NCBI GenBank assembly: GCA_965263455.1
Contig: CBDHHN010000004.1
Coordinates: forward strand, 2,232,001-2,296,000
Length of the DNA stretch: 64,000 nucleotides
Source of the DNA: CADEDH01 sp965263455
GTDB taxonomy: Bacteria > Actinomycetota > Acidimicrobiia > Acidimicrobiales > SZUA-35
Direction of reading: 5' to 3'
A model generated the notes under the pieces. It did not search any database and was not told where the DNA came from. It was given only the letters and a program-made list of their open reading frames with translations. The translations under genes and the position numbers were made by a program. Below, one piece after another: positions 59,347-64,000 of this stretch. Position 1 is the stretch's first letter, and each line of letters opens with the position of its first letter.

Positions 59347-60168
59347 GTGACGACGTTCGAAGACAGCCAGGGGACGACCGGGTCGACCGGTGGGCCGTCG
59401 TCGCGGCTGATCGCCGTCGCCAATCAGAAGGGCGGGGTGGGCAAGACCACCACGGCGGTGAATCTCGGAGCGGCTGCGGCCGAACTCGGCCACCGGGTGT
59501 TGATCATCGACCTCGATCCGCAGGCCAACGCCAGCACCGGCTTGGGCATCAATCCCCGGACCCTCGACGTGTCGATGTACGACGTGCTGTTGCACGACGT
59601 GCCCATGGATGACGCCATCGAGGCGGCGGCCGTCCGGAACCTGTTTCTGGCCCCGGCCAACCTGGAGCTGGCGGGGGCCGAGATCGAACTCGTGCCTGCG
59701 TTCAGCCGTGAGATGCGGTTGAAGAACGCCGTGTCGAAGGTTCGCGACGACTACGACATCATCCTCATCGACTGCCCGCCGTCCCTGGGGCTGCTCACGG
59801 TAAACGCCCTCGCCGCCGCCGATGAGGTGCTGGTGCCGATCCAGTGCGAGTACTACGCACTCGAGGGTCTGGGTCAGCTCCTGCGCAACGTCGATCTGGT
59901 CCAGCGGAACCTCAACGCCGACCTGGCGTTGTCGCACATCGTGCTGGTCATGTTCGATGCCCGGACAAACCTGGCGAGCCAGGTGGCGACCGAGGTGCGG
60001 GAGCATTTTGGCGAGCTGGTGTGCCAGACGGTCATTCCCCGGACGGTTCGCCTGTCGGAGGCCCCGAGTTTCGGTCAGCCGATCACGACCTTCGACACGG
60101 CGTCGAGGGGTGCGTTGTCCTATCGCGACCTTGCCCGCGAGATCGCCGGCGAGGTCGTGGCGACCTGA
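59347..60168 (+). CDS. parA: chromosome partitioning ATPase ParA (Soj)
   Basis: A 273-residue ParA. Walker A KGGVGKTTTAVNL near residues 29-41, LIIDLDPQANAST (A' motif) and DIILIDCPPSLGLLT (Walker B) are canonical, and SEAPSFGQPI is a family motif. The N-terminal 20 residues are disordered. The GTG start is preceded by AAGGAAAGG. It is followed 7 bases later by parB. Confidence 0.96.
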   Translation: MTTFEDSQGTTGSTGGPSSRLIAVANQKGGVGKTTTAVNLGAAAAELGHRVLIIDLDPQANASTGLGINPRTLDVSMYDVLLHDVPMDDAIEAAAVRNLFLAPANLELAGAEIELVPAFSREMRLKNAVSKVRDDYDIILIDCPPSLGLLTVNALAAADEVLVPIQCEYYALEGLGQLLRNVDLVQRNLNADLALSHIVLVMFDARTNLASQVATEVREHFGELVCQTVIPRTVRLSEAPSFGQPITTFDTASRGALSYRDLAREIAGEVVAT

Positions 60169-60175
60169 TCCGACC

Positions 60176-61168
60176 GTGAGCGGCGGGGGAGATCTCGATC
60201 GGCTCCTGGGCCTCGGCGGTCCGGTCGGGAAGGAGTCGGGGACGTCGTCGGCGTCACCGGCTGCGCACGGTGCGGCGTCGAGGCGGGCCGATGCCGGGTT
60301 GCCGGGGGCGAGCGGGGCTGGCGGGGCGGAGTCCGACGGGCCGGGAGACTCGGACGAGGGCCTTCGTTGGTTGCGCCCGGAGGAGCTGTCGCCCAATCGG
60401 TACCAGCCCCGGGATCATTTTGATGACGGTGAACTCGAGGCCCTGACGGCCTCGGTGGCCGAGCTCGGGGTTCTACAGCCGCTGCTGGCCCGGCCCCGAC
60501 CCGAGGGTGGCTACGAGTTGGTGGCGGGGGAGCGTCGATGGCGGGCGGCCCAACGGGCCGGGCTCGATCGCGTTCCCGTGTTCGTGCGCGACGCCGACGA
60601 CCGGGCGTCGCTCGAACAGGCCGTCGTCGAGAACCTCCACCGTCAGGATCTCAGCCCGGTGGAGGAGGCGGCCGCCTACCGCCAGTTGATGGACGACTTC
60701 GGCCTCACCCAGGACGAGGTGGCCGCTCGGGTCGGGAAGAGCCGCTCGGCGGTCGCCAATATGCTGCGGCTGCTCCAGTTGAGCCCCGAGGTCCAGCGAT
60801 TGGTGGCCACCGGTCAGCTGTCGGCCGGCCACGCTCGTGCTCTGGTGATGGTGAATGACCAGGCGGTGCAGGGGGAGTTGGCGGCCCGGATCGTGCTCCA
60901 GGAACTCAGCGTGCGTGAGACCGAGTCGTTGGTGCGGCGGGTGCGCGGCGGCGATGGCGGCGGAATCGGGGGACGCGGGGGATCGATGGCCGGGGGGAAG
61001 GGGTCCAGGCGCCCGTCCGGGGAACCGGCGCTGCGGGAGATCGAGCAGCTGTTGGGCGATCGCCTGTCCACGCGGGTGTCGGCCTCGCTGGCCGGCGGAC
61101 GGGGTCGGCTCGTGATCGAGTTCGCCGACTTGGACGATCTGGATCGCATCGGCCGGGAGTTGCTCTAA
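60176..61168 (+). CDS. parB: chromosome partitioning protein ParB (Spo0J)
   Basis: A 330-residue ParB. After a 60-residue disordered Gly/Ala/Ser region come SPNRYQPRDHFDDGELEAL, the CTP-binding GERRWRAAQRAG box and VENLHRQDLSPVEEA. The HTH is FGLTQDEVAARVGKSRSAVANMLRLLQL. A C-terminal dimerisation domain ends the protein. A perfect parS lies 199 bases downstream of the stop. The GTG start has no obvious ribosome binding site; translation may be coupled to parA. Confidence 0.96.
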   Translation: MSGGGDLDRLLGLGGPVGKESGTSSASPAAHGAASRRADAGLPGASGAGGAESDGPGDSDEGLRWLRPEELSPNRYQPRDHFDDGELEALTASVAELGVLQPLLARPRPEGGYELVAGERRWRAAQRAGLDRVPVFVRDADDRASLEQAVVENLHRQDLSPVEEAAAYRQLMDDFGLTQDEVAARVGKSRSAVANMLRLLQLSPEVQRLVATGQLSAGHARALVMVNDQAVQGELAARIVLQELSVRETESLVRRVRGGDGGGIGGRGGSMAGGKGSRRPSGEPALREIEQLLGDRLSTRVSASLAGGRGRLVIEFADLDDLDRIGRELL

Positions 61169-61200
61169 ATCTGAATGGCCGTCCATCCACACCCACAGGC

Positions 61201-61209
61201 TGTGGATAA
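61201..61209 (-). promoter_or_regulatory. perfect DnaA box downstream of parB
   Basis: TGTGGATAA, the reverse complement of TTATCCACA. It overlaps the 3' arm of an inverted repeat CCACAG-G-CTGTGG (61193-61205). CCATCCACA (61183-61191, two mismatches) lies just upstream. Confidence 0.75.
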
Positions 61210-61366
61210 GTCTGTGGGTTGTGCTGGGGAGGTGGCCGCCCGATCTGTGGGCTTCAGACGGCTGACCGGGCTCGTGTCGGCCGCTCGTGTCGGCCCCGGT
61301 TCCCGGGTTTCTCGGGCGGGAGTCGTGGCTGGGTTCGGTGCTTGGTTCGGGGCCGGGTTTGGCCGG

Positions 61367-61382
61367 TGTTTCACGTGAAACA
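61367..61382. promoter_or_regulatory. parS: parS centromere site
   Basis: TGTTTCACGTGAAACA, identical to the 16-bp palindromic consensus bound by ParB/Spo0J, 199 bases downstream of parB. It should nucleate ParB spreading. Confidence 0.95.
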
Positions 61383-61836
61383 TGGTCGGGACGGAGGTGG
61401 ATGGCGTTCCCGATTGCGGGCCTGCCAGCGGTGAAACCCCTGGTCAGGACGTTGTGGCACGCATCCTCTCGCCTGCTGAGGTGGGAGGCCGGCTGGGCGA
61501 GACGGACAAGCGGGTGCGAGCGGCACGGCCGGCAAGCGGGGGCGCTGGCGTTGCGGTGATGACGTCGGGCCCGCAGGGTGACGCGGCCGAGGGCCGGATC
61601 GCTGCGAGAGGCTGACGGGCGCTGGGCTGACGTGGAGGCGGGTTCGCGGCGGCGAGGGTCGGGGCCGTGGTGGGGCCGGTCAGGAGGTCGGTCGGTGCGG
61701 GGGTGCTTGGGTGCGGGGTGGGTGGTGCGCGGTCGGGGTTCTGCGGGGACGGGGGGACCGGCGTGCGGAGCGAGGCGTCGCGGATGGGGGCCTGGCCGAC
61801 GGCTGGATCCAGGCCGGAGGTTCGAGGTACCGCCCT

Positions 61837-61921
61837 GGGGTGTTGTGGGTGCGGCCGGGTGTGGCGTGGGTGTGAATGGGTATGGCCGGGGCAGGATGGG
61901 GTCGAACGGGTGGACAATGGG
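61837..61921 (+). repeat. phased G-tract array 1
   Basis: Nine GGG(G) tracts begin at 61837, 61847, 61857, 61868, 61878, 61888, 61898, 61908 and 61919, that is every 10-11 bp. Looser spacing continues to about 61994. The 7-base gaps between tracts also satisfy the simple G3-N(1-7) quadruplex rule. Confidence 0.75.
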
Positions 61922-62372
61922 TAGGAACGGCGGAGCCCTGGGGATAGCGCGTGGGCGATGGGTGGGGTCGGGGGTGTGAACGGGGGTACGTGGGTGAGCG
62001 GAGAGGCTGGTGTTCGGTGGGTTGTCGTTGCACCGGGAGGTCCGGGCGCTGGCCTGCGGCGGCGGGAGCATGCGCCGGTTCCGTTCTGAGGCCGCGGCCG
62101 GTACCGAGGGCGGCGCTCAGAGGCGATGTGGGGGCCGAGCAGGGGCGCCGATGAGGAGTTGGGCGCGCGCGTCCCTTGGAGCGCCTCAGAACGGCAGTTG
62201 ACGTCTCTGAGGGTACGACCGCGCCGTCGAGGCGACCGGCGCGCACGAGGGCACCGCCGCCTCGTCCGGCAGTGCCGCCCAAGTCGTCCCCGCTTGATGC
62301 CCGGCATCTACCCAGCGAGAGGGAGGTTCCGGGGCGGGCCGGGTATGGACGGGGACAGGCTTGGTCGGTGCC

Positions 62373-62457
62373 GGGGGCGATTGGGTATGCCTGGGTACGT
62401 CCGGGTACATCTGGGTGCGCTCGGGTGCGATCGGGTGCATCTGGGGTTGAGCCTGGG
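62373..62457 (+). repeat. phased G-tract array 2 (10-bp GGGTRC repeat)
   Basis: Eight tracts start at 62373, 62383, 62393, 62403, 62413, 62423, 62433 and 62443, exactly 10 bp apart, with a ninth at 62455. The central units read GGGTATGCCT, GGGTACGTCC, GGGTACATCT, GGGTGCGCTC, GGGTGCGATC and GGGTGCATCT, so the whole 10-mer is related and not only the G tract. Confidence 0.8.
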
Positions 62458-62821
62458 TGTGAAGGGGAGGGGCGAGGGCGCAGCTGGGGGCCGACGACGG
62501 CCTGAGGGCAACACCGCTCGGTGGCGCCGAGACCGCCACGGTGAGCTCGCATCCGCCGGACGCTGCCGGGACGCGAGGCCGCAGCCGTCGGGCGTCGGGA
62601 TGGGCGCATCGTCGGCCACGGCCTGGATCGACCTGAGGGTGCGGGACGACGCCCTGGCCTCGGGGGCGGCCGGCTCGGTCACGCGGGCGGTCGGTAGCGG
62701 CGAGAGCGAGCGGCTCTCGGCCGGGCTCCGTCTGCGCCGCGAGGTCCGGGCTCGGCGACGTGGCTCCCGACGGCACCGCATCCTCGCTCCACTCCCACCA
62801 CCCCATCGCCACCGTCGAGTA

Positions 62822-62919
62822 CCCGCGCTAGGCCCAGGTATCCCCAGCGGAGCCCGCCTTGTCCCCGATCCAACCCGCCCGACACCCGCCCGATACCCAC
62901 GCCGCCCACCCTCACACCC
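62822..62919 (-). repeat. phased C-tract array 3 (inverted orientation)
   Basis: CCC tracts on the plus strand begin at 62822, 62833, 62843, 62853, 62863, 62874, 62885, 62896, 62905 and 62917, a 9-12 bp period. On the minus strand this is the same kind of GGG array as arrays 1 and 2, but pointing toward them. It ends about 100 bases before the second parA gene. Confidence 0.7.
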
Positions 62920-62950
62920 GTTGCGCAACCTTTCGACCCCCAGCCGCGGG

Positions 62951-63008
62951 TATGATTCGGGTTCCAGCGGGTTGAGCTGGGTGTGCACAGGGTACGGACT
63001 GGGAGGGG
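62951..63008 (+). promoter_or_regulatory. -10 box and ribosome binding site of the second parA
   Basis: TATGAT at 62951-62956 is a good -10 candidate, though no clear -35 is seen at 17 bases. GGGAGGGG at 63001-63008 lies eight bases before ATG 63017 and fixes that start within a longer open frame. Confidence 0.45.
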
Positions 63009-63016
63009 AATCCACG

Positions 63017-63892
63017 ATGACACAGACCATTCCCAACTCGATCGTGGTTGGGATCGGCAAGGGCGGCAGCTGCAAAACCACGCTGGCCAGTCAGCTCTCG
63101 GGCATCTGGTCGAGCGAGGGCAAGCGCGTCCTGTTGGCCGATCTCGACGTCCAGGCCTCGGCCACCAAGGTCGTTGGCCTCAATCCTCGGGAGGTCGGCG
63201 ACGGCCGCCACCTGATGGACGCCGTCATGTACGGCGACGACCTCCAGACCGTGCCGGCCCGCGACAACCTGGACGTGATCGCCGCCGGCCGCCACACCAA
63301 GACGCTGACCCACCACCTCGTGACCGTCGACAACGGGCCCGAGGCGTTCTCGGTCCCCTTCGAGAAGCTCATGGCCAGCGGCCGCTTCGACCGCATCGTG
63401 TTCGACCTTCCCCCCTCGGGCTCGTCCCGCCTGGCCGACATGGCCATGCAGACCGGCAAGTACCTTCTGGTTCCGACCAGCTCCGGCGTCGACAACCTCG
63501 AGGGACTTCGGGTACTGGCCGAGGAATTGGAGTCGCTCGAGTCCGACATCCTTCTGCTCGGGGTGGTCCTCATGCGGATCGGGGCCGGCGCACCTCGCAA
63601 ACGGGCCGATACCCGAGCGGAGGTGGCGGAGATCCTCGACGGCGTTGCCGACCCGTTCCAAACCATCATCCGTGATGCCGGTACCGCCTACGACGACAGC
63701 CGGAAGGCCGGGCTCTTCCTCCACGAGTACGCCGAATGGGCCACCACGGTCTCGGTGGCCAACCAGATCCACACCGGGATCAAGATCCCGTCCAACCTGA
63801 GCGACCTGGCCCGTGAGTTCTACGAACTCGCCGATGAGGTCGACGATCGGATCGCCTTGGCCGAACGTCTGCTCAGCGGGGCTGAGGCATGA
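63017..63892 (+). CDS. second ParA/MinD-type ATPase
   Basis: A 291-residue deviant-Walker ATPase. Walker A is KGGSCKTTLASQL, with Cys before the catalytic Lys-Thr; the A' motif is LLADLDVQASAT (Val replaces the usual Pro), and IVFDLPPSGSSRLADMA is Walker B. It differs strongly from the neighbouring Soj-type ParA. The stop overlaps the start of the next gene (ATGA), so it has a coupled partner, as partition ATPases do. It could move a plasmid-like, origin-proximal or cell-pole cargo. The phased repeats upstream are candidate binding sites for the partner. Confidence 0.85.
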   Translation: MTQTIPNSIVVGIGKGGSCKTTLASQLSGIWSSEGKRVLLADLDVQASATKVVGLNPREVGDGRHLMDAVMYGDDLQTVPARDNLDVIAAGRHTKTLTHHLVTVDNGPEAFSVPFEKLMASGRFDRIVFDLPPSGSSRLADMAMQTGKYLLVPTSSGVDNLEGLRVLAEELESLESDILLLGVVLMRIGAGAPRKRADTRAEVAEILDGVADPFQTIIRDAGTAYDDSRKAGLFLHEYAEWATTVSVANQIHTGIKIPSNLSDLAREFYELADEVDDRIALAERLLSGAEA

Positions 63893-64000
63893 CCGACAAG
63901 CCGACGCTGGGCAAGGCGCGGGGGCTCAACTCGATCGCCGATCCCCGCCAGTTCAAGGGCTCGGGGGCGGGCCGGGCCAAGCTCGCCGGTCGCCGCAACG
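63889..64000 (+). CDS. hypothetical partner of the second ParA (partial, 5' end only)
   Basis: Only 37 codons are visible: MTDKPTLGKARGLNSIADP followed by a Gly/Lys/Arg-rich stretch. The short basic N-terminus resembles the ParA-stimulating N-terminal peptides of ParB-like adaptors (a basic motif with GKARGL), but nothing more can be said. ATG 63889 overlaps the ParA stop. The gene continues beyond the window. Confidence 0.6.
   Translation, partial: MTDKPTLGKARGLNSIADPRQFKGSGAGRAKLAGRRN

Larger units (their letters stand above)
61169..63016. other. 1.85-kb region without convincing genes between parB and a second parA
   Basis: I see no credible protein gene here: the open frames are Pro/Arg/His-rich, have no family features and conflict with a 10-bp sequence period. 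The stretch contains a perfect DnaA box (61201-61209), a perfect parS (61367-61382), three arrays of phased G or C tracts, a 7-bp-stem hairpin CCTCAGA/TCTGAGG (62184-62212) and TTGCGCAA with a TATGAT box just before the second parA. It looks like an origin- or centromere-associated non-coding locus. Confidence 0.6.

Noticed and set aside
61444..62609. Minus-strand frames of roughly 290-310 codons in the parB-parA2 gap
   Set aside because: Pro/Thr/His/Arg-rich with no domains. The underlying DNA has a 10-bp period, which is not coding-like. A repetitive secreted protein cannot be fully excluded.
62126..63016. In-frame 297-codon extension upstream of the second ParA
   Set aside because: The ATPase starts naturally at ATG 63017 with GGGAGGGG upstream, and the extension covers the phased repeats with no protein features.

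Overview
This is a very GC-rich chromosomal window whose right third carries a classic actinobacterial replication-origin neighbourhood: dnaA, dnaN, recF, a DUF721/DciA gene, gyrB, gyrA, a DUF3566 gene and tRNA-Ile run leftward, and rpmH, rnpA, yidD, yidC, jag, rsmG, parA and parB run rightward. The gene order matches that around the origin of Mycobacterium. Frequent GTG starts, 4-base start/stop overlaps, many F420/flavin luciferase-like oxidoreductases and TANNNT -10 boxes point to Actinomycetota. An Acidimicrobiia-type organism is my best inference, not a proven assignment.

Left region (1-43.6 kb): an accessory catabolic zone. At 1.0-12.3 kb a leftward operon encodes a giant xanthine-dehydrogenase-family protein (FAD domain, an [2Fe-2S]-like domain that has lost its cysteines, and a molybdopterin domain), together with YqeB, YqeC, XdhC, an SsnA-like amidohydrolase and a pirin. 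This is the signature set of the selenium-dependent molybdenum hydroxylase system known from the E. coli yqeB-yqeC-ssnA-ygfM-xdhD locus. Around it lie RidA, a creatininase, a second deaminase-type amidohydrolase, a CodA-like deaminase, four luciferase-like (LLM) oxidoreductases, a UbiX/UbiD pair, a 2-oxoglutarate dioxygenase, a Rieske oxygenase and an ABC importer. Together they suggest breakdown of N-heterocyclic or aromatic compounds.

34.7-43.6 kb: an SDR, a PPOX flavoprotein, a sterol-desaturase-like hydroxylase divergent from a TetR gene with inverted-repeat operators in a short shared promoter, an Fno-like reductase, a second TetR, a cyclopropane-fatty-acid synthase-like enzyme, a multi-pass membrane protein and a PhyH-HEAT fusion.

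43.7-64 kb: the origin region. The leftward and rightward gene blocks diverge at 55.0-55.37 kb, the best oriC candidate. Downstream of parB is a 1.85-kb stretch without a convincing gene. It holds a perfect DnaA box, a perfect parS site and three arrays of G (or C) tracts repeated every 10-11 bp, one helical turn. Immediately after it begins a second ParA-type ATPase operon that runs off the window. This looks like a dedicated segregation or origin-associated locus and is the most unusual feature here, with the Fe-S-less hydroxylase second.
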